The notes beneath the pieces are model-generated. The model saw only the letters and a program-made list of their open reading frames with translations, was not told the DNA's origin and made no database searches. This document shows, piece after piece, positions 45,801 to 55,330 of a stretch of 64,000 nucleotides of DNA. How positions within the stretch are numbered: position 1 is the stretch's first letter; each line of letters begins with the position of its first letter. Position numbers and translations under genes: made by a program. Source of the stretch: Sinotaia quadrata (Eukaryota > Mollusca > Gastropoda > Architaenioglossa > Viviparidae); NCBI GenBank assembly GCA_028829895.1, contig CM054184.1:27787701-27851700 (forward strand), in the 5' to 3' direction.

Positions 45801-48800
45801 ATAAGCAGAGGTGTATTTTAGAACATTTCCTTTGCAAATCTTCAGGTATCAGCATGATGATGATGACAGTGACATGGAAGCCAGTTTTACAGATGTTATG
45901 AAGGAGGAAGCAAGAAGGTAATTGATCTTTGCCTTAACAGTCATTTCTTACTCTTGCTTTCCTTTTTTCTCACTGATCATCCATTATTCATCCAGATAAT
46001 TAAGTACACTTTGAAATAATGTGATAACATTTATCTTAAAGTGGAAACAATTAAATAAGGTATTTTAATCAGTCATTTTAATTAGTTGAACCTTTTGTAA
46101 TTTTAATTTTGAGATTGGTAGGATGTTAGCCTAAGAGATATTTTTATTGCTAAGATTAATTGGGTGTTAATCTCAGAATTTCCTTGTTTTAGTGTATAGA
46201 TTGGTAGGATGTTAATGTAAGAGTTTTGTTTAATGCTAAAATTTGGTAGGATGTTAATGTAACAGGTTTCCATTTTGAGTGCTAAGATTGGTAGGATGTT
46301 AATGTAACAGGTCTCTTTGTTTGATTGCAAAGATTGGTAAGATGTTAATTTTTTATTGCAAAGATTGGTAATATGTTAATTTTTTATTGCAAAGATGGGT
46401 AAGAGGTTAATTTTTTATTGCAAAAATTGGTAAGATGTTAATTTTTTATTGCAAAGATTGGTAAAATGTTAATTTTTTATTGCAAAGATTGGTAAGATGT
46501 TAATTTAAGAGTTTTGTTTAATGCCAAAATTGCTAGGATGTTAATGTAACAGTCATCTTTGTTGGAGTGCTAAGAATGTTAGGATGTTCATGTAACAGGC
46601 TTCTTTGTTGGAGTGCTAAGATTGGTAGTATGTTAATTTAAAAGTTTTTTTAATGCTAAGATTGGTGAGATGTTAATATAACAGGTTTCTTTGAGTGTTA
46701 AGATTGGTAGGATGTTAATTTAAGAGTTTTGTTTAATGCTTAGATTGGTAGGATGTTAATGTAACAGGTTTCTTTGAGTGCTAAGAGTGGTAGGATATTA
46801 ATGTACGAGGTATTTTGAGTGCTTAAATTGGTAGGATGTTAATGTAAGAGGTATCTTTGTTTGAGTGCTAAGATAGGTAGGATGTTAATGTAAGAGGTAT
46901 CTTTGTTTGAGTGCTAAGATAGGTAGGATGTTAATGTAAGAGGTATCTTTGTTTGAGTGCTAAGATAGGTAGGTTGTTAATGTACAAGGTATTTTGAGTG
47001 CTAAGATTGGTAGGATGTTTATGTAACAGGTTTCCTTGTTTTAATGCTAAGATTAATAGGTTGTTAATGTAAGAGAAGATTTCATTGTTTTAATACAAAG
47101 ATTGGTATGGTGGTAATGTAAGAAAGATTAGAGGGGTGTTAATATAAGATGTTTCTTTGTTTTTGTGCAAAGATTCAAAGGGTGTTAAAGTTAGATGTTT
47201 CTTTTGTTTGAGTGCAAAGATCGGTAGAATGTTAAAGTTAGATGTTTCTTTCTTTGAGTGCTCAAACTGGTAGGATTAATGTAAGTAGTCCCAACCAATT
47301 TTTCAAATTTGATTCAAAGTATAACAAATCTGTTTATATGATAGTATTAGATTAAATAAGGTTCCTTGCAAAATTCTAAGAGAAAACCTCAAGCACTTTA
47401 TGAAATATCATAATTTGAATATACAAGTTAGTCGTCATCAGTTTATGAAATGAACAAATGCTCAATTTTTTTTATACACTATAAAAAAGTAAAAATCTTC
47501 AGTTATGAAATGAAAAAGTTAAAATTATAAAAGAAGGGTATATTCTAATTGATAATATGAAGAAGTTCTTTTCAGAGAAGGTATTATATTTTACAAACTG
47601 TGTACAAACATAGCTCTTCATTATGTAAACGCATTTGATGTCTTGAAAGCCAAGCATGAGCAACCCCACGAGAGCAGCCAGTTGTGTCATTTTTTCATTG
47701 TACACACTCAACTTAATTTTTTAATAAAACACTGTGAATGATCAAAGAATAATCTGTTATTAGAAACCTCAGTGCACATAAGATTAATTGTAAGCAGTGC
47801 TAAGTAAGGCATAGGGTTTGAATTTAAGATTTAAAACTTTAGCTATTTTTATTCAGTTGAGGAGCTATCCAGGATTCTTGTTTGTTTGACATTTTAATAA
47901 CTTTATGATCATATAAGTTTTCTTGGTACTTTTGCTGTAGCTGGTTTTATAGCAGAAATTACCATGATTTGTATTTTAATAATTTGTTATTTTTTCTCTT
48001 ACGACTCTCCTTTACTTTTTCTTAATTTTCATCACCCATCATTTTGTTATTCCCAGAGTATGTTTTGTGACTGAATTGTTTGTGAAATGAGCAATTGAGT
48101 CTTTCTTTTATCCACCACATGAATGAGAACCCTTAGGGCAATAAAATTTAAACATATTCATAAAAAAATAATAACTTGTCTACTATTGTTTTGAAAGGGC
48201 GAGTGCACTGTCTACATTGTACTGTCATGTATTGTTGACATTCTCCACTCCACATACAATCTTGCATACAAACATGTCAGTATATGTAACCCTTGCATGC
48301 ATAATAAAAGAACCAGACAAACATCAATGGTGTATCCACTGTGATGAACAACAAACAGGTCCTACATAGTACTGACAAGCCACTAAGGGACTGAATAAAG
48401 TTGTGATAGCAGAGATGTGACATAGATGATAGTGGTACTCTATAGCGATGTTTCCCCATTGTTCTCTTTGTTCAAACCCCATTCCCCTTGGTGGTGACAA
48501 TATATGTTATGTGTAATATTTGTAAAGCCAAGACCTTAAAAATATAAATATAAATACTAAATGAAAAGTGTGACAGATTACATTTTAATGGAAATAAGCT
48601 GCTGGAGACTTCAGCTCGATTGTTACAATTCACTGAAAGCATAGTGTTATTATTTTCTAGTCGACTTTTCAACCAATTGCATAAAAAAAAAAGAATCTCA
48701 GTACCTCATGATCTCAGTAAAGTTAACTTTACATTAAAGATATATTATTAATTAAATCATGATCTCAGTAAAGTTTAACTTTACATTAAAGATATATTAT

Positions 48801-49943
48801 TAATTAAATAATAAGACAGTCTAAAAAATATTGATCATAAAATAAATCCTACTGTAAAACAAAGCTAAAGTTTTATTTTTACCAAAGTGTGCTTCATATA
48901 TAGTTTTAAATTAGTTTGAAATAGAGTAGGGTTGTCACAAGGAAGTAATTAGTAACTTAGAACTTAAGATAAAAAACCATCAATCTTGCAATCACAAAGC
49001 TGCTAAGATTAACTTGCAATTACTAAATAAATTCATACACAAATAAAGAGCTATATTTAATGGAAGCAATATTAACTGATATAAGCATAACAAGCGTCAA
49101 GATTAATCACCCGTGAAGTTTGCTGCTGCTCTAAATTTTCTAACACATGCGATGCAGCCATTGCTAGAATTTGAAGGAGATTATTTTTTGGTTAACCAAC
49201 GGAAACTTTTTTGCTCTAAACCTTAACCAAAGCTCTTTGAAATTTTAAATACTAGTTTCATAGAGGAATATGTGCTCATCTCATCACTAGTTTCAGCAGG
49301 AAAAAATTTATTCAAATGCAGTAATAGAAATGATTTCAAAATAGCCAAGTATTTAACTTATTACCAAAGTTTGAGTTTTGAAGTTAAGCTAATGAAAATG
49401 GACCAGAAGAAAGTTTAGGGATTATCTTTATTTTTTGTTCTTATTGATATATGCGGTCCTGCGCAAAAAGAAATTCAGACGAAAGCAAATTTTTCAAACA
49501 TGTTTTAAGTCACATTAAATAAAATACAAAGGTATATTAGATAAAGAAATTATCTTTAATTTTATCCAAATTGCATCAACAAATAATTGTATTCAAATAT
49601 AACAATTCACTACAGAAAATCAAATTTGTGCACTAAACACTACTTATTCCTGCAAAATAGTGATGTTGGGACTACCTAATTAATGTAAGATGTTTCTTCA
49701 TTTGAATACCAAGTTTGATAAGATGTTAATCTAAGATGTTTTTTGTTTTAGTTCTAAGATTAGAATATTAATTTTTTAGGCTTCTTTATTTTGGTGCTAA
49801 AATTTCTAGTATATTAATCTATGAGGTTTCTTTGTTTTAGTGCTAAGATTGGAAGGATGGAAGATTTAGAAGATATGAGGAGGGAGGAAGAAGAATTGAA
49901 ACAAAAAGCAATGAAAAAGAAGATGATGAACAGAAAGAGGTGA
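33297..49943 (+). CDS. SPTY2D1: SPT2 histone chaperone (SPTY2D1 orthologue), 6 exons, 917 aa
   Basis: CDS joined from 33297-33356, 35999-36167, 38445-40643, 42103-42253, 45846-45917 and 49841-49943. All introns are GT-AG and all phases match; the 2754 nt give 917 residues plus TGA. SPT2 proteins bind H3-H4 and act in nucleosome handling during transcription; the site of action is the nucleus. Support: the N terminus MDFKELLLIA matches the family start (MDFREIL in human), followed by RY...LPKRDTKK; a Lys/Glu-rich helix (about 45-100); a Ser/His/Lys-rich middle with 21-residue repeats (about 230-320); a basic patch RKNRKARRNK (about 440-450); a proline-rich PPPVSF motif (about 549); RPMTQEEIDRKKA; then the C-terminal histone-binding domain (about 818-917) with an acidic run, DFIDDEGEEDLDQVSSVIR, NMFGYDKRKY and LEDMRREEEELKQ. 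It is longer than human SPTY2D1 (about 685 aa), mainly in the low-complexity middle. Confidence 0.95.
33831..33876. repeat. CA dinucleotide microsatellite, intron 1 of SPT2
   Basis: A nearly pure (CA)n run of about 45 bp. Confidence 0.95.
34071..36035. repeat. About 65-75 bp degenerate array ending in SPT2 exon 2
   Basis: Units carry ttttctaattgtagtgtttg, a gtcataga or gtcaaaggcacagcag segment, then ggtacattagtaccaagtca. The final unit spans the exon 2 acceptor and its first 30 or so coding bases (gtaggtacattagtaccagt). About a dozen diverged copies. The hAT element at 34350-35071 sits inside the array. Confidence 0.85.
34350..35071 (+). mobile_element. hAT element, 722 bp, complete ends
   Basis: The ends CAGGGGTCTCAAACTCGC and the inverse GAGTTTGAGACCCCTG are flanked by the 8-bp duplication GTTTAAAG (34342-34349 and 35072-35079). 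The inside keeps a broken plus-strand remnant of a hAT transposase C terminus (about 34640-34995): a YLCE-like segment followed by LFSTMNLNKSKFKDKLTDEH, the dimerisation region, disrupted by stops and a frame change. It is a different subfamily from the other two hAT copies. Confidence 0.92.
35999..36167 (+). CDS. SPTY2D1: SPT2 exon 2
   Basis: Residues 21-77. The acceptor is taken as ...TGTCAAAG before GCTCAG; an acceptor six bases later (CTCAG) is also in frame and would drop two residues. The donor is GTATGC. The first 30 or so bases match the intron 1 array units. It encodes RYISTSLSLPKRDTKK, then a Lys/Glu helix. Confidence 0.87.
36930..37385. repeat. About 118-bp array, four copies, SPT2 intron 2
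   Basis: The unit contains tctattccatacatttgaga, then cttgctggtttgatgttctc and ctgtttagaacatgacactg. The last string resembles the exon 3 acceptor edge (gtcagaacatgaaag) over about nine bases. Confidence 0.87.
37615..38070. repeat. Degenerate array of atctcaaagcttatttct units, SPT2 intron 2
   Basis: Two long copies of about 74 bp (cores atctcaaagcttatttctat and ggcatttcagaattgctttc) are followed by shorter, diverged copies to about 38070. Confidence 0.82.
38445..40643 (+). CDS. SPTY2D1: SPT2 exon 3 (main exon)
   Basis: Residues 77-810, 2199 nt, acceptor TTGTTGTCAG, donor GTGAGT. Reading through the donor stays open to a stop at 40751-40753, so retention of intron 3 would give a protein lacking the histone-binding end. 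It holds the 63-bp coding repeats, the basic patch, and the proline-rich and RPMTQEE motifs. Confidence 0.95.
38900..39165 (+). repeat. SPTY2D1: 63-bp coding repeat in SPT2 exon 3
   Basis: Copies at 38924, 38987, 39050 and 39113 (start of cattcagaaaaacataagtc), plus diverged flanks. Each encodes a 21-residue unit with HSEKHKSGSDEHRKHHSSD. The two middle copies are almost identical at DNA level, so this is a recent in-frame minisatellite in coding sequence. Confidence 0.94.
40754..42102. other. SPT2 intron 3 remainder: AT-rich with short repeats
   Basis: Several diverged copies of tataattgtaattaatgaaa (near 40858, 41500, 41545, 41620, 41712). TA runs occur at about 41902-41913 and 42017-42041. 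No exon was seen. Confidence 0.65.
42103..42253 (+). CDS. SPTY2D1: SPT2 exon 4
   Basis: Residues 810-860, acceptor TTGTTATAG, donor GTAAGT. It encodes AKKKKN, an acidic run, then DFIDDEGEEDLDQVSSVIR and NMFGYDKRKYQ, the core of the H3-H4 binding domain. Its 3' edge is duplicated in the next intron. Confidence 0.93.
42232..42345. repeat. SPTY2D1: 56-58 bp duplication of the SPT2 exon 4 edge and donor
   Basis: The exon end and intron start (gctatgacaagaggaagtac, then cagtaagttaactttaactt) are repeated at 42290-42345 as gctatgacaagaggaagtga plus attaactttaactt. The second copy lost the bases that hold the donor, so it cannot act as the same splice site. Confidence 0.95.
42940..43440. repeat. 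45-bp tandem array, SPT2 intron 4
   Basis: Ten or more copies with gggctgaaagtgacttccac, then cattttgttattgttgccag. The pure tract is about 43120-43370; the left copies are diverged. Confidence 0.93.
43480..44760. mobile_element. Dispersed repeat family, copy 3
   Basis: Shares ordered motifs with 15560-16430: attggataataaaaactact, aaaaccagtttag, agtgcccaaggttgggtcac and gtatagaaataggtaaattt. It is longer than copy 2, and the left half (43480-44100) has only weak similarity to it. No termini were found. Confidence 0.55.
44880..45055. repeat. About 42-60 bp tandem repeat, SPT2 intron 4
   Basis: Four copies of aatggcatttt, aggttttttaaaatttaaaa and atgttgtt. Two include an extra tcacgcaagagtt segment. 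Confidence 0.9.
45583..45702. repeat. Perfect 54-bp inverted repeat (hairpin), 12-nt loop
   Basis: The arm 45583-45636 is the exact reverse complement of 45649-45702, with 45637-45648 as the loop. The arm starts agaaaaataggaatattaat and ends attaagtggtga. No mismatch was found on base-by-base comparison. It lies in SPT2 intron 4, 143 bases before exon 5. Confidence 0.97.
45846..45917 (+). CDS. SPTY2D1: SPT2 exon 5
   Basis: Residues 860-884, 72 nt, acceptor ATCTTCAG, donor GTAATT. It encodes YQHDDDDSDMEASFTDVMKE, joining the two halves of the histone-binding domain. Skipping it would keep the frame. Confidence 0.92.
46100..47285. repeat. About 45-bp array derived from the SPT2 exon 6 acceptor
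   Basis: Twenty or more units of the form gtgctaagattggtaggatg, ttaatgtaagaggt and tctttgttt. The real exon 6 edge reads gaggtttctttgttttag followed by tgctaagattggaaggatgg, so each unit copies the acceptor and about 19 exon bases. Confidence 0.9.
47286..49675. mobile_element. 2.4-kb segment with inverted ends splitting the exon 6 array
   Basis: The left edge GTAGTCCCAAC and right edge GTTGGGACTAC are inverted 11-mers, and the interrupted array (ending taatgtaag on the left) resumes at once on the right with attaatgtaag. No long open frame inside. Probably a non-autonomous DNA transposon; the target duplication is hard to define because the target is itself repetitive. The class is open. Confidence 0.6.
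48705..48812. repeat. About 55-bp tandem duplication within the 2.4-kb segment
   Basis: Two copies of catgatctcagtaaagttaa, then ctttacattaaagatatatt and attaattaaa. Confidence 0.93.
49676..49840. repeat. Right-hand remainder of the exon 6 array
   Basis: Three diverged units (near 49680, 49735 and 49785) lead into the real exon 6 acceptor. They continue the array left of the 2.4-kb insertion. Confidence 0.82.
49841..49943 (+). CDS. SPTY2D1: SPT2 exon 6 (terminal)
   Basis: Residues 884-917 plus TGA, acceptor TTGTTTTAG. It encodes SAKIGRMEDLEDMRREEEE followed by a Lys/Met/Arg-rich end; the LEDMRREEEE motif is diagnostic of SPT2. Its acceptor region matches the intron 5 array. Confidence 0.94.
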
Positions 49944-50423
49944 CAGCAGCTTGTGTAGAGAATACACATACAAGGACCAAAACATAAACATGTCTATTTT
50001 ATTTTATATATTTGGGGAATGTTTGGCAATGGTACTGAAATATGTGAACATTGAACTTGATGATACTTTGAGAGTGGCAGCATTTATTATCAGTTACATC
50101 TAGAAAAATGTGTCATGCCAAACTCACAGACACTTAAAGCATCATCATTTCAAGCCGGTCATGTGCAATTCATGAAGATGACATACTAAATGCAATATTA
50201 TTGAGTAATGTTTGATTGGTGGAGCTTGGCTCTAGAATGGATTTTATTAATTGATATGGATAAATAATATTTACAAATATATTATTTGATCTGTTATCCT
50301 TTTTATTTGATTTGTTTTATAAAAAGAATCCTCATTTTTGAATTTGTGCTGATATAGCTTTCATTTTCAATGTGCAGGAGAATTGCAAATTTGTATAAAT
50401 TTTATTTTTTCATAATTTTGAAT

Positions 50424-50429
50424 AATAAA
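50424..50429 (+). terminator. SPTY2D1: Candidate SPT2 poly(A) signal
   Basis: AATAAA about 480 bases after the SPT2 stop, followed within 30 bases by a TG-rich stretch (gatgcatgtgattgtac). It is the first strong hexamer context; later hexamers exist (for example near 51605), so a longer UTR is possible. Confidence 0.5.
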
Positions 50430-50681
50430 TTTTGATGCATGTGATTGTACATTTAAATTCTGCATCCCTTTTACACAATTGACATTGTAAATTGATATTA
50501 AATTAAGAAGCCTTTGTTTTTCATTGTATATAGTTTACACATAATTGTTTATGATGGCTAAAATTTAGAAAAAAATTCTAATTGTTTCTATATTATTAGG
50601 AAGATTTTGTTTTGAATAAGAATATTTTTCCTTTAACCTCAGGAAAATGTTATATGTTCTTTATGTAAGAAAACTCCTAGA

Positions 50682-50822
50682 GTTATAGATATTGACTGTA
50701 GGATACCATTAATATAATTTATTTGGGTATAGCTTGGCTTCATAAACATATTGACTGTAGGATAACTGTACTTTTAATACAATTTATTTGGGTATAGCTT
50801 GGCTTCATAAACATATTTGTAC
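50682..50822. repeat. About 65-bp tandem duplication, SPT2 3' flank
   Basis: Two copies of attgactgtaggata, taatataatttatttgggta and tagcttggcttcataaacat. Confidence 0.93.
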
Positions 50823-51739
50823 AAGTACTTCTTGTAAGTTTTTCCATTGTAAATGAAAACACTTGCTTGGAAAGGTTAGTTACCTACACTAATATTCACT
50901 TGCCGTTTATCTGTCATAATACATATATATTTATAAAATGATCTTTTCCGATATAACTGTTGTTCATTTTTCTATCATAATACAGACATACTAATAATAG
51001 AATCTTGTGTAACATAACTATTATTAGAAATTGGTGAGTGTTTAATAAGAGATTTGGGGGTATTCTTTTTAGGAGTTTTGCAAATCTTATTTATATTGAT
51101 AGATATATTACTAGAAATCTTTTGTTTATATTATGGTATGGTAATTACATTACAAATGCAAGACCCTGATTAAAAATAATTATCTTTATGAAAAATCATT
51201 TAAATGTACATTCATATTCCACATTAATGATTTTAATATTGTGAAGAATGACATACTTTTAAATAACCAGATTAAATATGATTACAAACTGTACTTTAGA
51301 TATGTTGTTTTTTAAGAAATGTTTCTAAATATTACAGTATATATATATACATGTATATGTATATATATATATCAGAACAAGTTTGTAATTACTTTGAGAT
51401 GAAATGCTTCAGCTGGAAAGATTCTCAAGATTTTCTCAGATAATATATTAAATTTGAAAAAATAATGTTAGAAGAATTTCTTTGATATCTTTTTCTAACT
51501 CATATAGCAGGACAAAACATCCCTTACCTGGCTGAATAAGGTGGTTAAAGCTATAGCTGCAAATGGAATATTTTGATGTATTTTATATAATTTTTAAACT
51601 ATAATAAAATATGTATAAATAATGAAGTTCCTCAGTGTAAAGATAAATTTTAGTACGCTTATAAAGTAAGGCACTGCACTGAAACTATTACAACATAGCT
51701 TGCATCCAAAAGGGTCTCACCAAACATACCTTGGCACCA

Positions 51740-51935
51740 TCCTGTTTTACAAGTGCCTGATTGCTAATAGTGGAATGAGTTAATTCCTTCTCTCATTGAT
51801 TAATGGGTATACATGTATTACATTTCTTTGTTTTACAAGTGCCTGATTGCTAAAAGTGCTTGCGCAAGTGATATAAGTGGAATGAATTATTTCCTCCTCA
51901 TTGTTTAATGGGTATACATGTATTACATTTCTTCA
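51740..51935. repeat. About 95-bp tandem duplication, SPT2 3' flank
   Basis: Two copies of gttttacaagtgcctgattg, gtggaatga, then taatgggtatacatgtatta and catttctt. The second copy has a small insertion. Confidence 0.92.
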
Positions 51936-52748
51936 TTTCTTTCTCTTCCTCTCCATTTACGATAGTTGTTATTTTAAACTTTATAAAACTATTACAACAT
52001 TATTTTTTCCTTTAAAGGATAAGATATTCATAGATTTAAAAATGACACAACTGGTGGGGTGGGATGGTGGTAAAGGATATATAATCAGGTGTTAACTGAA
52101 TATTAAAATGAATGTGATTCTAAATAAACAGTGTCTAAATGGCCTGTAATCCATATTATGGGCAGTTTTCTTCAAGTTTGAGGAAATCTTAACCCCTTCA
52201 TTATCAAATACTTAAAATGTATACATTCAATGTATACCTAAAAAGTATCTATACACTTTAAAACTTTATAACTATAATTATTAGCTGATAAGTAAATATA
52301 TAGTAAGTTATTATTTTCTCACATTGTTATTTATAAAATAATTACAAATAGTTTTGCATCTTTATATATATTTAAAGGCTAATAATTTAATTTCAATATA
52401 TAGTATTAACATATAGGATATTTATTTGACAGGCATAAATACTTTTTTTTTATGGTTGGGTTGGTCTTTTCTAAATATTTATGTTTTAATTGAGGAGGCA
52501 TTTACAATCTATATGTTTCTTTATTTTCACTTTTTGGGAATATCTGACAACATAATGTTTTGTTCAGTCTACACCAGGGGTCTCCAAACTTTTCAGCCTG
52601 AGCCGCATTAACTATCAAACAGCAGTTCAGGGGCTGACTACACACTCGAGGTCCAAATAAAAAAGAATCAAAACATGGATGTTGTTTTTAATTATTTATT
52701 TAATATCATTTTATTCAGTTATTATTTAATAACACATGAACACCTGTA

Positions 52749-53231
52749 TTAGTGGGAATGGTGAAATTGTTTCCTGGATGCCAAAATAGCAGACATTTCT
52801 GGCTTTAGATTTGATGTCCCTAACATCAACAGTGACTGGAGATTATCATCAGACAAGTTTGTTCTCAAATTGTTCTTCACGTATTTCATTCTTGAAAATG
52901 TTTGTTCACACAGGTATTTTGTTCCAAAGATTGAAAGGTACCTTGATGCAAAGGTTTTGACATTAGGAAAGTCTTCCTTGGGCAAAAACTGGTAAAAACC
53001 CACCAGTCCTTCTTTGAACTTGTCCCTAAGGAGGTCATTTGCTTGCAACTCAATGACCTCCAGCTGCAGTTCATCTGGGCAACAGGCCACAATTGCTTCA
53101 AATGGGTTTTGAAACAGTCTCACTTCTTCTGCCTTTGAATCCAAGTCAGAAAACCGCTCCTGAAACTGCAGTTGGTCTTTGATGATCTCGTATGCAAATG
53201 ACGTGGGGAACTCAGCTGTTGCTTCAGCCAT
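52749..53231 (-). pseudogene. hAT transposase C-terminal fragment, 160 aa open
   Basis: An open minus-strand frame encoding the end of a hAT transposase of the type related to GTF2IRD2/ZBED-like proteins. The hAT dimerisation region is clear: FGTKYLCEQTFSRMKYVKNN, then LRTNLSDDNLQSLL. The N-terminal zinc finger and catalytic parts are absent, so it is not a working transposase alone. The same region, with frameshifts, is in 14100-14450. Confidence 0.9.
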
Positions 53232-53239
53232 TGTGGAAA

Positions 53240-54769
53240 TATATTAAAACAAATTATGTAATCCTGATAACCCTTTTCATATTATTGTTTTCTTACACAT
53301 GGGTTTTCCCCCAGTCTTGCATATCCATTGAGAACTTCCGTTAAGGATTAGAAGACTGACGAAATGCCTGTTTACTAATTGGGGGAAAGTGGGTTAGACC
53401 ATAGGTGAAGGTCGCACCAAAAATCGGATATTAACTATCCATGTACGGTCATTTGTTTTCCAGTTAATGACATAGCACTAAGTTATGAACTGACCTTTCC
53501 CTCATTCATAAAACCACCTGAATGAGTGGGCCATGTCAGACGCCTATGCTACACTGCACCCAACTTACACGGAAAATAGAGAGCGTCCATTGCTATTACC
53601 GCGCCTATACAAAAACACCTAGTGGTAATACCTTGATTCTCTCTAAAATCAAAATTTTTATTATTATTAATTATATGTATTGTGATGTATGTAGAATACT
53701 CTTGTGAATTCCATTGCTGTTAATATAATACATTTTCCCACAGAGGCTAGTGGCACAACGATAATACATTTGTAAATGTGGTGAAAAGCCACATGTATGT
53801 AATTTCACTACTGTTGATTAATTGTTATCATGGGAGAATTAACACGCACTACGTAGTCATTAGTTAAATTGATTCATGAGCAAATTTGGAATAATGAAAG
53901 AATATATATTTGTAAAGATTTTATATATTTGAATTTTCATGTAATATAAATTGTGAATTAGTGGAAATTGTAAAGAATGATTAACACTGCTGCTATAAGG
54001 CCCATAAAAATCATTATTTGTCACACAAGGCTGTAACGTAAATAACTATGTATTGCAGCCAGTGTTTAGTTCTATCTCATAACTCAAATCCTAATTGCTA
54101 GCTGTTCCCTGATGCGGAAGTCCAACCTTGCTAAAGCGTGGAGTCCAGGACAAGTGAGCAAGCATTTGAGCTGAATCCATATTACATCCTGTCGAACGAC
54201 AAGGTTTGCCAGAGGTCAAGGTCAGCGTGAAGAGGTCAAGGATGTCAGTGGACGACGACAACACGTGCTTTATACAAGCAAGTCCCAAAGACTATAGAAA
54301 CAGATTCCCCATGGTGTGAATAACAAAATGACATTCTGGTTTGCACATTGATATTCTATATTCGCGGAAACCAGTTTGTTCATTTCTCGTTTCAAATTTA
54401 ATTTTATTGTTATTAAATTTTATTGTTAAATTTCTTAAACTGTTATCTCTCTATGTTATTACATAAGTGTAAGTAATCAACCAAAGGAATGCAATTGATT
54501 GGAGGCTAGAGCCAGGAATAAAAGATAAAGAACCAATAATTATAATCATTAATCTATAAATACAGGGGAGATAATGTTATCAATCGCAAGAAGTCAACTA
54601 GCTTATGCGACTAGGTGTCATGAGCAATCAGGAGATTGTGGCATTTGAAGGAAGATAAGTTAGGCAAGTCCAGCTGTCGCTAAAAATGTTGAGGATTATC
54701 TTATAAATTAATATTGATGATTAATGCCTAAATTAGGACAGGGTTGTAAAATGGAAACTGGACATGTGA
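53240..54769. other. DNA interrupting the hAT transposase; unclassified
   Basis: About 1.5 kb between two transposase fragments, probably a nested insertion. It includes a less AT-rich stretch (54090-54290). No termini, repeats or known protein were recognised. Confidence 0.4.
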
Positions 54770-55130
54770 CAACCTTGCTGACCTTGCACTGCTGAAAGTG
54801 CGTCAAGTTGTTGGCCTGTACTTGTTCCAAAATCAAGACGTTTGGATCTGAAAGCCTTTAGGTGGTATATAGGTCAGAAACTAGATTTTCCTCTCCTTGT
54901 AGTTTTAGGTTCAGAAAATTTAAATGACTAGTTATGTCTGCAGCAAAGGCCAATTTCCATACCCACTCTTCATCAGACAGTAATGGATGTGGCTTGCCTT
55001 TACTTTCCAGGAAGTCACCTATTTCCTTTCTTAACTAAATACTCTGCTCAGAACTTTCTCACAACTTATCCATCTTACTACTGTGTAATATGGTAAATCT
55101 TGTGATTTTGTGTCTGTATCTTTCAACATA
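54770..55130 (-). pseudogene. hAT transposase middle fragment, broken
   Basis: On the minus strand, YTVVRWISCEKVLSRVFSLR, then GDFLESKGKPHPLLSDEEW and ADITSHLNFLNLKLQGEENL are recognisable as the RW..G..L and LNLKLQG blocks of hAT transposases. An in-frame stop follows near LYTT. QVQANNLTHF continues the same protein farther left. Confidence 0.85.
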
Positions 55131-55330
55131 TCTCTGAACTAGCAATGGTTGAGCCCATAGACCTTTCTTTCGTCATCTATCTCTCTTGCACAGGCAAGTG
55201 TCTTGATGCAATTCCCAGTCTAAAAGCAAACTACTTCCTTATCATATTCTCATCAGTACATAAGTCAAACAAATCAGTTGTATGCTACTGAATTTTATTT
55301 TCTGACATATTACATAAGATAAACAGAAAG

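Larger units (their letters stand above)
52575..55330 (-). mobile_element. Decayed autonomous-type hAT transposon, interrupted
   Basis: The left end CAGGGGTCTCCAAACTTTT at 52575 matches the 13917 element. Two stretches of hAT transposase lie on the minus strand in the right order: a middle part at about 55130-54770 and the C-terminal part at 53231-52749. They are separated by about 1.5 kb of unrelated DNA, probably a nested insertion. No matching right terminus was found, so the N-terminal end is lost or too diverged. Confidence 0.8.
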
